Source of the DNA: Candidatus Absconditabacterales bacterium
GTDB taxonomy: Bacteria; Patescibacteriota; Gracilibacteria; Absconditabacterales; Absconditicoccaceae
NCBI GenBank assembly: GCA_937923605.1
Contig: CALDTY010000001.1
Coordinates: forward strand, 82,260-146,259
Length of the DNA stretch: 64,000 nt
Direction: 5' to 3'
Shown: positions 12,876 to 27,491 of the stretch, piece after piece
How positions within the stretch are numbered: the first letter of the stretch is position 1
Layout of the letters: the number at the start of each line of letters is the position of its first letter
Program-made: the position numbers and the translations under genes
The notes under the pieces: generated by a model
Told to the model about the DNA's origin: nothing
Seen by the model: the letters and a program-made list of their open reading frames with translations, nothing else
Databases searched by the model: none

Positions 12876-13426
12876 ATGGTATTATTAGAATCAAAAACCA
12901 AAAAAATTGGCTATTTGTCTCCTAATTTCTCGGCAATGTGAGTAGATAATAATTATTATTGACCTGATAATTTTAATAATAAATCATGACTTGCTGTTAT
13001 TTTTGCCTGTAATCATTGCCCATATGCAATAGCTACATGGCCTATTATTATACATCTACAAAATAAATATCCTGAAATTGGATTCATTTGTATAAACAGT
13101 AATAATGCAGATTATATTCAAGAAGATTCTTTTGAGTTTATGCAGATACTTAGTAAATCAAAAAAATTACAATTTCCTATTTATATGATGAATCTCAAGA
13201 AATAGCAAAAGAATTTGATGCACAATGCACTCCTGACAACTATTTATTCAAGAAAAACAACTGACAATTTGAATTATTTTTCCACTGACGCTTTACTGAT
13301 AATCGACAAAATCCTGCATTAGTGAAAGAAGAAAACTTTGAGGAACACATTATAAAACTTATTGGAAATAAAGCATCAGATTCTATATGTCCACCTAGCA
13401 AGTGATGTAGTATTAAATGGAAATAA
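12876..13426 (+). pseudogene. AhpC/TSA-thioredoxin family protein with an apparent frameshift near 13185
   Basis: Frame 1 'ACNHCPYAIATGPIIIHLQNKYPEIGFICINSN...LQFP' stops at TAG 13203; another frame continues the family pattern 'YLYDESQEIAKEFDAQCTPDNYLFKKNNGQFELFFHGRFTDNRQNPA...PPSKGCSIKWK*'. Confidence 0.75.
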
Positions 13427-16400
13427 CTAGTGAGAATCAATGGACGCATTATCAAATAAACTTTGTCGATAAGATAGTAAATTGATCCTTAATCAAGTTG
13501 TTCCTCATTTTTGAATATCTGATCTAGATAATCATGTTATAACACTTGTTGCACTAATATAGTAAGTATGTATAGAAAATGCATATTTTCATTGTTTATT
13601 TATTTCTCTTGCTCGAGCCTCCCATCTAGATCTACCTCAATTAATAATGTCCTCAGTTAACTCACCATTCCTAACTAATACACTGTAATCTGCTAACGTA
13701 GCTTTCTTTCTCTCTATTTCTAAATCTTTTCATAAGAAAAGTTGTTTAATATGCTTATGAGACTGAATTCATTTGTGGATTATTGATGAATCAAGTTCCT
13801 TTCAATAATATCTTCACACTAATCTTAACATATCATATCTTGTTTTTGGATAGTATCTTTTAATTCATGCTTTTTTGTCATTCATTGATTTAATTTTTAG
13901 ATATTTTTTATAATACGTAGCATCTTTTAGCTGGCTTATATCAAGAACTCAATTTCTATAATCTTCAAGAATTTCAATTCCTAATAGCTGTTTTTTCTCT
14001 CAAATTAATCGTCTTTTCAATTCCTTTAATTCTTTTCATACTCAAGCTATATAACATAATGAAGTGATAGTAGAACGCATTTTGAGTGATTCAGATTTAG
14101 AATATGTGTTATTATATCGTAAAGCGAATTCTTTAAATTTTTGAGTAGTAAACACAAATTCTACTGCTATATCAAAATCTTCATTTACAGTGATTCATTG
14201 ATGTTTACAAAATAAAATTAAATACTTATTGAATAGATCTTTCATTTGCCCAGCATTTTTGACATAAGGAGTTGTATCAACTCATAAATCATAGAAAAAC
14301 TGGTACAAATGCTTTAGTGAAGATGCTTCTTTTCAAGCCACTAAACGTATAAAAGCTGTTGTATCCATTGGCAATCTATAAGGATAACTACTAGTGATTT
14401 CATTTGTCATCTCCGCTATCTTTCTATATTCTACTGCAATTCATGTTTTTGGTACAAAGAACTTTTTATCTGAATTTACTTTCTTCATCCATCAGAAAGC
14501 ATCATCAAGTGATCAAGAATGAAATAATTCCTTTGCTTGAAAACTAGAAATCATTGGTTTCTTTGCGGAATACTCTGTTTCTTCTATTAAAGAAAGTATA
14601 AAATCAATACTATTTGAATCAGATTTTTTTCATCACAAAGGTATTTTTAAACTTATGATATGATTAGGATAAGACCAATCTTCATTTTTATAAATTTGAT
14701 TTAGCAGCATTGAACGTTTTCTTCGATTCTTCACATTAAGATCATGTTTTGTGAATAATCATTCTTTATAATCTTGTCTTATTTGCTCTCAAGATGGTTT
14801 AGGTACAAGAACTTCTGATTCAATTCACATTATTTCTTTAAGTACACTAGTTATATCCATTTCCTGAGAATAAGGAGTATACATATTATCAAAAGCCAAT
14901 AATCAGTGACTTGAGATCTGAACCTTAGAACTCTTTCATTCTGATTTTATTGAATCACTTCAATCCCATATTTTAGATGAGGATACATTTGCAGTATCTT
15001 CTTGAAGTCAAATTGCATTTACTAAACGACCTATCACTCAAGTGTAATCTAAATACCTTGCTTCATTTGATTGACTTAAAATTCTTGAAAAACGTTGCTC
15101 AGGGATAGTGGGAGAGTCTATATCATGGCTAAAAACCATGTTTGAAGCTGTTGGAATATGATGGCCTAGATTCATTTTGTTTATCGCAACTATAAATTTT
15201 ATTTTCTCATCTTTGAAACTTTTTAATACTTGATCGGAAGATCAATGATGGTAAGGCGCAGCTAAAAAAGACTCTCACTGAAAAAAATCATTCTCCTTTA
15301 TCTGATCATTGATATACACTGAAATACGTTTAGCTGTTGCTATGTTCTTACAGTATACGATTACTCATCCTAATTTTCAATCTTGCTCATATCGCCTTTG
15401 CATTCGCATTAACATATCAAATACCATTATTTCTTCATCAGGAAATTCAGGAACTACTTCAGAAATATCTTTTTTCAATTCACTGAGAATATGTCTTTTT
15501 TTGAAATTGTTACTTTCTAACTGAATTTGTTCTTTTGCATCAGCTATTTTTTGATTAAAATTAATTCACTCAAAAGATTGAATAAAATGATATTTAATTG
15601 GAGGGCTATAATCACTCTGAATATGCTCAGATAATCAACGATATACAATTGGATCTCAGGCCATTTGGAGTGTTCTTTTGGTGGGTGTTCATGTCATAGT
15701 AAGGAGAAATGATTTATGTCATGTATGCAGTTTTTGATTATCAATTCTACGTTTAATTTCTGGACCATAAGTAAGTCACTGCAAGCTTTGTCCTTCATCA
15801 TAAACATAAAGATGTGGAGCTTCTTTTAAGATGGAATCTTGATGATTCGGGTTTAAATATTTATTGGATTTTAATGATTGTATAGTGGTAAATATAATGG
15901 ATATATCCTTAGATCAATAGGCATTAATATTTCTTTGGTTTTTAGAGTGAGTATGAATTACATGAGCTGAAGTCTTCTGTTGGAAAGATTTGGAAAAAAT
16001 TGATGGAGTCTTACTGTCTCCAATATATAATCATTCATAACCACGGTTAATAACTCATGTTTCGTGACTTAACCATACAATACGAAGATGAGATAGATCT
16101 AGTCCTAGCTTTTCAAGTTTCTTTTTATTTCCATAGATATATTCCTCAATTAATTTTCACGCCATGATGGTTTTTCCAGATCACATAGATGATCGCCATA
16201 ATATTGCAGACTCAATTTCTTGAGGTTTCACACATACTTTTTCTCACGATACTCGATCCGATAGGATTCTATATGTAGTATCTAAAGCCTCACGTTGATG
16301 TCCATATAATACTATCTCTTGTTTTTTAATATCGTTAAGCGGATGTTTTTTTAATTTTGAATGTTGATATTTTTCAACAGACTTACTTGAATTCTGAATT

Positions 16401-17317
16401 TTAGATCTCTTTGAAAAATTACTTCATATTTTTGAAGCATCTAGATCTCATGCAACTAACGCTTCGAATAAATCTCATTTTTTTCTTAATTCACTAATAG
16501 ACTTTTTGTATATTTGCCTAATCCTTTCTCTAGTTAATCACATTTGATTTCATATGTCTTCAAAAGTTGATTCATAATCAGTTCAGATTCATAATTTCTT
16601 CTTAAGTACATCAAGCTCTATTTCTGTTAGAATTCATGAGAGTAGATCAAATAATTGTTCGTTTTGTGTTCATGTTTGTATACTAGTATCAGGATTGTCT
16701 AATAGTGTATCTGATATAACTGCATGATAATCCCTTGAATCATCATTATTAGAAAATGAATCGTCTAAAGATCTTTTATTTTGGGATTCCATAAGATTTT
16801 GTACTTCAGATTTTTTCATCGTTAATGCCTCTGCTATTGTCTGATAATCTGGGTCTATTTGGTATTCATTAAAAAAATCATTTCTAAATGAACGAATTTT
16901 TCTCAAATCATTTACTCTATTTAAAGGCAGTTTCTTAAATCAAGATTCTTGTAATGCGGATATAATGGATTGACGTATCCACCAAACAGCATAACTTATA
17001 AATTTGAATCATCTAGTTTCATCAAAACGTTCTGCTGCTTTATATAATCACAAGTTTCATTCATTTATCAGGTCTCATAAAGATAATGATTGACTTTTAT
17101 ACTGCTTAGCAACACTGACTACAAATCTTAAATTTGCATTTACCAAGTCTTCTAGTGCTTTCTTATCTCAATTACGAATTTTTTGTGCCAACTCAACTTC
17201 TTTATCAATTGTGATCAATGGTATTTTATCTATATCCTTTAGGTACTTTTGAATACTTGCAGATTCACTGCTCGTTATTTTCTGATCTCCATGCCTTCAT
17301 ATTTTCAACTGCTTCAT
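13427..17317 (-). CDS. Fusion protein: RNA polymerase sigma-70 factor (regions 1.2-4) + SF2 helicase + uncharacterised C-terminal extension
   Basis: Single ORF, no in-frame TAA/TAG from 17317 to TAG at 13427-13429. Sigma: '[102 protein letters not shown]...LTRERIRQIYKKSISELRKKG'. Helicase: 'LWRSSMGSGKTIMAGKLIEE' (Walker A), 'LYVYDEGQ' (motif II), 'LLTMTGTP' (motif III), 'EQRFSRIL' (motif VI). Confidence 0.88.
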
Positions 17318-17392
17318 AGTATGATAATATATATATAACAGATTGATGCAATAAATTTTATTTATCAAGCTATATATTGACAAGATGATCCC

Positions 17393-18085
17393 TTAACTTA
17401 ATGCTAAATCAACAGCTTGTTCAGCATGAATGTATGTTGTATCAAGTACTGGAAGTAAAGTATCGTCTTGTGTGATGAGAAGAGGAATTTCAGTGCATCA
17501 TAAAATAACTCATTCTGCTCATTGTTCCTGTAAATCATTAATGATTGAAATATATGTTTTTTTAGATTCGTCGTAAACTTTTCATTGGCATAATTCATTA
17601 TAAATCACATCATGCACGACTTGTCTTTGATCTACATGTGGAATAATAATGTCTAATCAATGTTGTTTTCTCAATCTTCATGAATAAAAATCTTGCTCCA
17701 TAGTAAATTTCGTTCATAATAATCATACCTTTTGTAATCAAAGAGACTTAATCTTTATAGCTGTTGCGTCAGCAATGTGAACGATTGGAATTTGTAAAGA
17801 TTTTTGCATATCCTCTGCCATCTTATGCATTGTGTTAGTACAAATAACTAACATATCAGCTCATGCATTTTCGAGAAATTCTCATGCTTTGATCATGATT
17901 TTAGTCAATTCATCCCATTTTCATTGATGTTGAAGAATTTCAATCTCATGAAAATCCACAGAATACATAACACATTTTGCAGAATGTAATCATCATAGTT
18001 TTGCTTTTACAAGTTGATTAATAATACGATAATATTCAAGTGATGATTCCCAACTCATACCTCATAGCAATCAAATAGTTTTCAT
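17393..18085 (-). CDS. Aspartate/glutamate racemase family protein
   Basis: 'MKTIGLLGGMSWESSLEYYRIIN', 'MLVICTNTMHKMA', 'VILGCTEIPLLI'. Confidence 0.9.
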
Positions 18086-18309
18086 GACATTTCATAAGGA
18101 TAAAAAAAACCTATATAGGATATAGGAAGAAGATGTATTGATTCTAAACTTATAGAAAATGTATCTTCTATTAAAAGACTACGACACAAACAGCAACTAA
18201 ATGTTGATTTTTGATCATATGTACATTTCTATAAATACGTATAATGTAAGTATATATGAGTTAATTTCAATAAGTTTACTGAATTATAAAAAAAGGGTAG
18301 AAATAAGTT

Positions 18310-19785
18310 CTACCTCCCTACCAATCTCCCCAATTCCTCTCTTTCAATTCTATCTAATTGACTCAGAAAATGTTCATCATGGCTTACCATAAGAATTGCA
18401 CCTTCATATTTGTTTAATGCTTCAGCAATTACTGGAAGATGACGGAAGTTAATATGATTAGTAGGCTCATCTAAAATAAGAAGATGTGGTTTTTGTAAGA
18501 CAAATCTTGCATAGCATAGCAGTCACTTCTGACCTTCAGATAGAGTATAAATAGGTTGCTTAAGAAGTTCACCTGTAAGCAACATTCTTGCTGCAGCTTT
18601 ATATACCATCTGGTCTGTTGCTTCATTGGTAATCTCATGTAAGGCATCCCGTACAACCATATTCATATCCAAGGCATTAAAGTCTTGACTATAGTATCAT
18701 ACTCTCATTTCTTCAGCCAATACTGCTCCAGAATCAGCTTGTTCATTGACTAATCTTTTGAGTAAGGTGGTTTTTCCGATTCCATTTGGTCATTCTAGCA
18801 AGACTCTTTGTTTCTTTTTAAGAACTAAATTAAAAGGAACATCTATTGGTGTGTAATCAGGTCACATTAGAGACAATGAATTGATTGTAACAATCGGTCC
18901 TACAAAGTTCTCAAATTCTATAATAAATGGTGCTATTGTCTTATCATCTTTTCTCACTTCGACTTTATTTTCTTCCGCTTGCTCAACTTCTGCTTTCATT
19001 TTCTTTGCAATCTTTCTCATTTTTCATCATTTATTCGAGAATTCATTTATTTTGTCTTTAGCATGTTCTATTTGTTTTTCCATTCTTGCATTCTGTTTTA
19101 TTTCTTTATCAATCGCTGCCTGTATCTGATCAACTACATCATAGTAATCTCATCGATATTGTTCCACTAACTTACGATCACGATTGAGATATAGTACTCA
19201 GTCTGTAAACATATTCAAAAAATCCGCATCATGAGAAATTACAATAACCGTTTTCTCATAAGAAAGGAGAAAAGTAATTAAATTTCCTATACCGTCAGCG
19301 TCAAGATTATTTGTTGGTTCATCTAAGAGTAAAATATCAGGTTCTTGAATGAGTGCATGCGCAAGCAATAATCTAGCTTGTTGTCATCAAGAAAATGTAT
19401 GTAAAGGCTTTTTTACATCTACGCCAGGCAAATTCACCTCATCTAATACTCTTATGACTTTCCTATCTAATTGGTGATCTTTCTCTTCAAACGCTGTAGC
19501 AAAATACTCTGTCACTGTGAAGTCCATTTGATCTCTTGGAATTACCTGTCTTGAAATAGCAACTTTTGCATTTCAATCCAAGTTCACTTTTCACATCTTT
19601 GGTTTCAATTCTCATAGAATTAATTTAAACATCGTTGATTTTCCAGCACCATTCTGTCACATAATGGTTATTTTTGTATTTTCACGAACTGAAAAATTTG
19701 CTTCTTCCAAGATGATATGCTTACCATCGTTAAATGCGAAAGTCACATTATCAAAACGCAATATTGATTTTCCTGATTCAGACAT
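18310..19785 (-). CDS. ABC-F family ATPase (two ABC domains)
   Basis: Two Walker A motifs '[11 protein letters not shown]' and '[11 protein letters not shown]'; '[12 protein letters not shown]' and '[12 protein letters not shown]'. Confidence 0.93.
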
Positions 19786-19943
19786 AAACTATTATTGATT
19801 AAAAAAATCTCCAAATGGAGAATATATCGTTACAGTATATACTGATTTTAAGAGACAATGGTACTACTTTTTCATATAATTTTGCAGAGAATGCAATAAA
19901 AAAAATCACTAATTATAGTGATTTTTTTATCTGATTATACATA

Positions 19944-20519
19944 CTAGTCAATATCATCGTCGTCATCATCATCGTCGTCATCATCGTCGTCATCATCGTC
20001 ATCATCGTTATCATCGTCGTCATCATCTTCTTCGTCATCGTTATCATCTTCTTCGTCATCGTTATCATCTTCTTCGTCATCGTTATCATCATCGTTACCA
20101 TCATCGTTATCATCATCGTTATCATCATTATTCCTCTTTAATCTAGCATTTTCTCTCATTTTTTTAGCTTTATCTTTCATATCAACAGCCTTTTTCTTGT
20201 GCTCTAAACTTCTTTTTGTATTTAATACGTTCATAGATAGATCATCTACATCAGACTGAGAAGATCAAGTAGCTTCTAACAACATGTCGTACAAATTACC
20301 TAGAATGTAGTGTGCTCTAGTATCTTCTGATATTTTATCTAGAACAAAATCCAATCTTACTAGGATTTTTTCTACTTTATCTTCATGTTTATCAACAATC
20401 ATATCTACTCTTGTTTCCAATTGTTCTAGTAGCTTTTCATCATTTTGCTCCGGAGTATAAGCAAAAGTAGCAGAAGCTAATAAAGACATTGACAAGAAAA
20501 TACCAATAATCTTTTTCAT
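19944..20519 (-). CDS. Secreted highly acidic protein with poly-Asp C-terminal tail
   Basis: Signal peptide MKKIIGIFLSMSLLASATFAYT; the two track ORFs 20265-20519 and 19944-20234 are joined by a TGA(Gly) codon at 20265-20267; tail of Asp/Asn/Glu. Confidence 0.8.
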
Positions 20520-20673
20520 ATTATAGGTAAAAATTATAAAAACACTAAAAATAGTGTTATTAATATATACGAAATAGAACCAATCAGTGTGACAAAGATA
20601 AAATAGTAATATTTGACATATTTAATTTATTATTTAAAATATTAATACTCTTTTTTACTTATTGAATGATCAA

Positions 20674-22209
20674 ATGAAATTTTGAAATTTAGAAAACAAC
20701 AATAATCATTCTAACGAATCTACAGAATCAGTTGCTGAGAAAGAGATACATGATAAATTTATCAAGAAGACAAAAGAAAACTTAAATATTCTTGAATGAG
20801 AAATTATCTGAAAGCAATCAAACGAAACTTTATGAGAAGAAAAACAGCTACAGATATTATTTGCACAAGAAGGGGTATTGATTCCTGATGAAACAGTTTC
20901 TTTACTTCCTGAAATGCGACATGATGTAACTATTGTTACTTCTTATATTCTAGAAAAAGCTTTGTGAGACATGTCTGATAAAAGCAAAACATTCAATCTA
21001 CAAGCATTAAATACCAATAAAGTAAAAATTGCTGTTTTTAAACATCTAATATTTAACACTGCTTTCTCAGCAGATCTGATATTCTGAAAAGAAAATATAA
21101 TGTGAGAAAATGTATTAGAAGAACAATTTAAGAATGAAGAAGAAAGTAAGAATGAAAAAACAACAGACAATATAAGTAATTTCATGAGGAATGAGCCAAT
21201 ATCGAACTTAAATGAGATGATTTCAAAAATAAAATCAACATTGGTAACTAAAGAATGACAAAAGAAAAATAATGTCAACATTACTGACGAAAATAAAATC
21301 ATACATTCTTTAGATGATAATAGCACTGATAGGATCACTAAAGAATATGTAGACCAAGAAGGAACAAAAGAATACTGATGAGAAATCTCACATATAGTTT
21401 CAGGTTTTATGGATAAAATGAATACAATATCAACTGTTATGATGCCAGAGATAAACTACAAAGTAACAACATCATTAAATGAAAGTAATAGTCGATCAGA
21501 CTTTCTGTCAAAAGTAACTGACAACAATATTATATATAATATCTTATGATTCATAATGGATCTATTTTGAAAGCAAAGCTTTAAAAAGATAAAAGAAGAG
21601 AAAATAATTGAAACAACATTAGTGAAAGTTTCAAAAAATTATATAAAAATAGAAGCGACAAATTGTCTCAAAGATTTTACACAATTAAATTCGAATCAAA
21701 AAGACACCAATACAATCTCAATACACGATAACGATATTCCTGACATTCCATTATTAGATAAAACAAAAGACGCATCTGAACAACTTAATAAAGCCATTCA
21801 TGTAGACAATTTTTTCTCAACGATTGAAAATAGGTATGACCTTAGCTTTATTCGTTTCTCTCCAAAATGGTTAGAAACACATGCAAAAAATAATAATATT
21901 TCTAATACTGACACAAATAAACCTCTACTATTTAATAAGAAAATACACGCATGGGAAGTCAATAAACGTGCGAATCCTGAAGATATTAAGATATTAATGA
22001 AAGCATTTATAGGAAATGAAATATGAGAACTTTGAGATGAATCTGAAGAATTAAGAAATATCATTACAAGTGGAGATCATTTGCATGCTTATCTCTTTTG
22101 AGAGTATGTAAAAGGTAGATATGAGTACCATGATACATTTAAATCAAAGGATATTCATAAGTGAAAAACTAAGAAAACGACACTAAAAGATTTCGAGAAT
22201 CGAAAATAA
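20674..22209 (+). CDS. Uncharacterised charged protein (about 511 aa)
   Basis: Continuous code-25 ORF ATG to TAA spanning track ORF 21622-22026. Confidence 0.7.
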
Positions 22210-22231
22210 TAAGCAGATTAATTGTTTAGTA

Positions 22232-23611
<1,380 letters not shown>

Positions 23612-23722
23612 TTAGGTCAAATTAGTAAAACTTTTACAACATAATTTACCATATATAAGCATTTTTCTAAATAAACCTACGATAAATTATTCTAATATTT
23701 TGTAAAGATTCTAAACTAACAC

Positions 23723-24514
23723 TTACAACTCAATTACATCTCCATCCTTTGGAATTACAACATTTCCATCATAGACACTATGCATATCCATTTTCATTTC
23801 ATCGATTTGTTTGCTTCTATCTAATTCGATATCTTCTGCAATATGTGATAAGATTACATTTTTTGCATCAATCTGTTTTGCAATATTTCAAGCCTCTAAA
23901 GATGTCACATGAGCTTTACCACCTGGATCCATTTTCTTTTTATGTTGCTGAGCACAAAACGCTTCACACAATAACCAATCACATCACATATAGCTATCTA
24001 AATCATTTCTATTCAGCACATCTACTGCTTCATCTCAAAAAAATACTATATGTTTTCATGATCATTTTAATTGGAATCAATACTGCTCTACTTTTTTTGA
24101 GTGGAGGTTAATTGGCTTTATATTCCAGTCATAGATATCTATTTCGCTATTTTGATCTATTAGATGTAAGACAATGTTATTTGTTTCAATCTTTTTTTCA
24201 TATCGTTCTCACCTTCACACAATATACATAATCTGTTTCACTTTTTCTGCAAGTTTCTTAGTTAGAAATATATTTATAGTTCCATCTCATATAACTCTTA
24301 TTAAAAATGGCAGTCACATTAAGTGATCTGTATGACAATGTGTCATAAATAAGTACTTTGGCAGAGTAATTTCTCCTCTAAGCACTCTCTGTCCTAAACT
24401 CATTCATCATCAAGCATCTACATAGAGTCTTTTTTCTCACTCATATATTACAAAATGAGTTGTATCAACATTTGCATTAACTGCAGCACCAGTCCCATAA
24501 TATTGGATAAACAT
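23723..24514 (-). CDS. Metallo-beta-lactamase fold hydrolase (RNase Z-like)
   Basis: 'MTHCHTDHLMGLPFL', 'HVTSLEAGNIAKQIDAKNVILSHI'. Confidence 0.85.
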
Positions 24515-24649
24515 TCTTTAGTTTGAAGATAAAGTATAACTTGAAATAGAATACTTATTTGAGTTAGTAAACAAACACTAAAGATTTTCTCTACTCTGAC
24601 TAGCATTTAAACACTATTTACATATATAGTGGCCTTGCCAAAAAAATAA

Positions 24650-24675
24650 AACGGCACAAAGGTGCTGTTTTTTTA
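24650..24675. terminator. hairpin terminator
   Basis: cggcac-aaag-gtgctg followed by T-run. Confidence 0.6.
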
Positions 24676-24699
24676 TTGATTTAATAAGGTCTAACACAA

Positions 24700-26319
24700 A
24701 TGTTCAATAATCTGAAAGATATAAAAGTAAATTTGAAAGCATGAATTACTGTGGCACTTATCAGTGTTCCTATAGCGATATCTCTAGCAATAGTTTGATG
24801 AGCAACACCTATGATGTGATTACTCTCCTGAGCTTGGTCATGAGTGTTAGCTGCTATATTTTGCAGTAGTCGTCATAATGCGTATGGACCAGCCGGATCT
24901 TTAGCTGGAATACTATTGCCTATCACGGTAGGGTACTGAGTCATCTATTTACCATTATTGGCTATTATCGCATGATTGTTTATCCTTGTGTTTGGTGTAC
25001 TTAAGCTCACAAAATATCTAACGCTTATACCAGGATCATCGCTTCAGTGATTTCTTTTGTGAATCGGTTTAATCATTGGAATCGAACAAGTCCCAGCATT
25101 ACTGGGATTAAATTTGGATTACACATTAGCAGAAGTATTTCAAAATTTATCTGAAACTAACTTTCTTGCCTTTGGGCTATTTTTACTCACAGTTACCATA
25201 TTACATGTGTGTAGAAAATTTCTTCCTCAAGTTCCATGAGCTATAGTAGTGACTTTGATGTGAGTTATGATTGGGAAATATGCTGCTCAATCAAATTGAA
25301 TTAATTTAGAACTATTGATGGATCAATATACTGATGTAACATTCAGTTTATTCGCATGATTTGAATGGAAAATGTATTTTGATGCTCTAAAAGATATTGA
25401 AACCTTAAAAGTTATGATAGTGGCATGAGTATGAGTATGAGTGATTGCGCTATTAGAAACTCTTATCTCAGCTAAGATAGCGATGAAAGAAACACGTATA
25501 GGCTACGATCCACAACGTGAAGTATATGGTTTATGAATTACAAATATTATTACAGGTTTGGTATGATGAATCCCAGTAAGTGCACTTGTTCCTAGAACTG
25601 CCGTTAATATTGATTCTTGAGCAACAACTAAACTTTCATGATTATTGATAGGTGTTTTTACAGGTATATTTTCTGCATTCTTCTTTTCAAACGCTCTACA
25701 ATTTCTACCATTTGCCATAGTTGCTTGAATCTTAGTAGATATTGCACTTGGCATGATAAATCTATCCTTCTATCACAAACTTTGGAAACTTGAAAAGACA
25801 TCGATCGGAGTTGTTCTATTAGTATGATTAATTTCATACTTATGGGATCCAATTTTATGAATTCTTATTGGTACGGTAATCTCACTATTAGTAGTTGTTA
25901 GAAGAGCTTTAGACTCTGATCTAATGGTAAATATCTTTCGTGACTGACATCATATAAAGAAAATGCAGTTATCCACGTATAAACACTTTGAAAAAAAATG
26001 AGATCTTATTGTCATTAAACTTGAGTGAGAGCTCAATTATCTAACGATCGAATCACATAAAGATGCTATGGAATCAATACAAGCTGCAGATATAATTGTG
26101 TTATGATTTGGTTATACTTCAGTAATCGATCTAGATGCTCAAGAAGAATTAGAACATCTAATAAGTAAACGACTCAGTAAATGAAAAGAAGTTTATATAA
26201 CTTGATTAAGAGAACAAAATCTTAAAATTATGCAACATGGTTCCATCTATGATCAATTAAACTCTACAGGGCACATTTATGATAGCAAGTCAGCGCTTTT
26301 AGAGAAGATCTTAGATTAA
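24700..26319 (+). CDS. SulP family anion permease with C-terminal STAS domain
   Basis: 'VALISVPIAISLAI', 'NAYGPAGSLAGILLPIT', 'GITNIITGLVGGIPVSALVPRTAVNIDSGATTKLS'; STAS region at the C-terminus. Confidence 0.92.
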
Positions 26320-26325
26320 AAAATA

Positions 26326-26706
26326 TTACTGTTCATAAATCTTCTTTACATGTTTTTCTCTCTTGTAAGAATTAGCATTTTTTAATTTTTGGATACGATT
26401 TAAGCGAGTCATATTGACATCTCTTATGTCATCTAAATTAAAGTCTGATGAAAGTGTGTTTGCTAGATTATCAATATATGTTTTCATCTCACGATGATGG
26501 TCGGTATCTAAATATATGTTTCCAAGTTCATCTAGCTTCTTTTTTAAGAAGAAAAATCTCTCGACGAGTTGAGTTGAGGTTGTACTTGAATCACGAAACA
26601 TTCTAAAAAGATTTTTGGTTATCTTTTCTAAAAGATTTATACATTTCTGGCGCTCAAAAGTAGCAATAGATTTTCCTTTAGGGTTCTTAGAATTTGATCA
26701 TTTCAT
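26326..26706 (-). CDS. Hypothetical protein
   Basis: Code-25 ORF including track ORF 26326-26601, ends TAA. Confidence 0.6.
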
Positions 26707-26773
26707 AATAAAAATAATACTTATATGCCTCTAGATAGCTAACGTTTTTAAAATTCACTGTAACATACTATTA

Positions 26774-27313
26774 TTAATCAACATTATGCTGTAAATATAC
26801 TGCGTATATAATTTGTTTGATTGCTTTTAGATCATCATTTGATCTTGGTCAATAGATCATTGCAGTAGTTGGACTTCTTGGGTGAGCTTCTCATCGTCAC
26901 AGTGCTTCAATATAGGTGGATCGTTCTATATTTGGCAAAGCTATGTGAAGACTACCATCAGAACTAGGATGCAAATGTATTCGTTCTCATGCTGCTGCTA
27001 CTGGAGCAGAAGAGTCTGGGGTAAACACTGCTCTAGCTCCTTTAACTGATATCTTTGTTTCTCCAGTAGTCATGCCTTTCAGGTTGCTCATATATTCTCG
27101 CAATTGTTCTTGAAGTGCAAAGGGAGCATTTTGAGTTAGTTGTTGATGTGCAATATTGGTGTTTTGTGGTGCATCAGATGTTTGTGGTTTAGCTCATTCA
27201 CGATGTATATTTGGAAGATTTACATCAGGTGATTGCAATTGTGTTCTCTTACTTTCACATCCAACAAGAATGAAACACAGGAGTACTATAATAAATCATA
27301 AGAATCTCTTCAT
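26774..27313 (-). CDS. Lipoprotein, unknown function
   Basis: Lipobox 'LLCFILVGCES'; code-25 ORF. Confidence 0.7.
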
Positions 27314-27491
27314 TAGATATATATATTCTAAAATTTATGAGTAATACATGATTTATATGTATATTTATCTTTTTATATGCATTTGCAAGAATAGAAATAT
27401 TGTAAATCAATAATGAATAGTCGTCACAAAGCAGGTGTTATGTAAGTAATGCTATTATACCGTACTGTTTTTATTAGATAATTATTGATTT

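Noticed and set aside
19950-20125. CRISPR-like short tandem pattern (atcgtcgtcatcatc...)
   Set aside because: Simple trinucleotide repeat encoding poly-Asp; no spacers of constant length.
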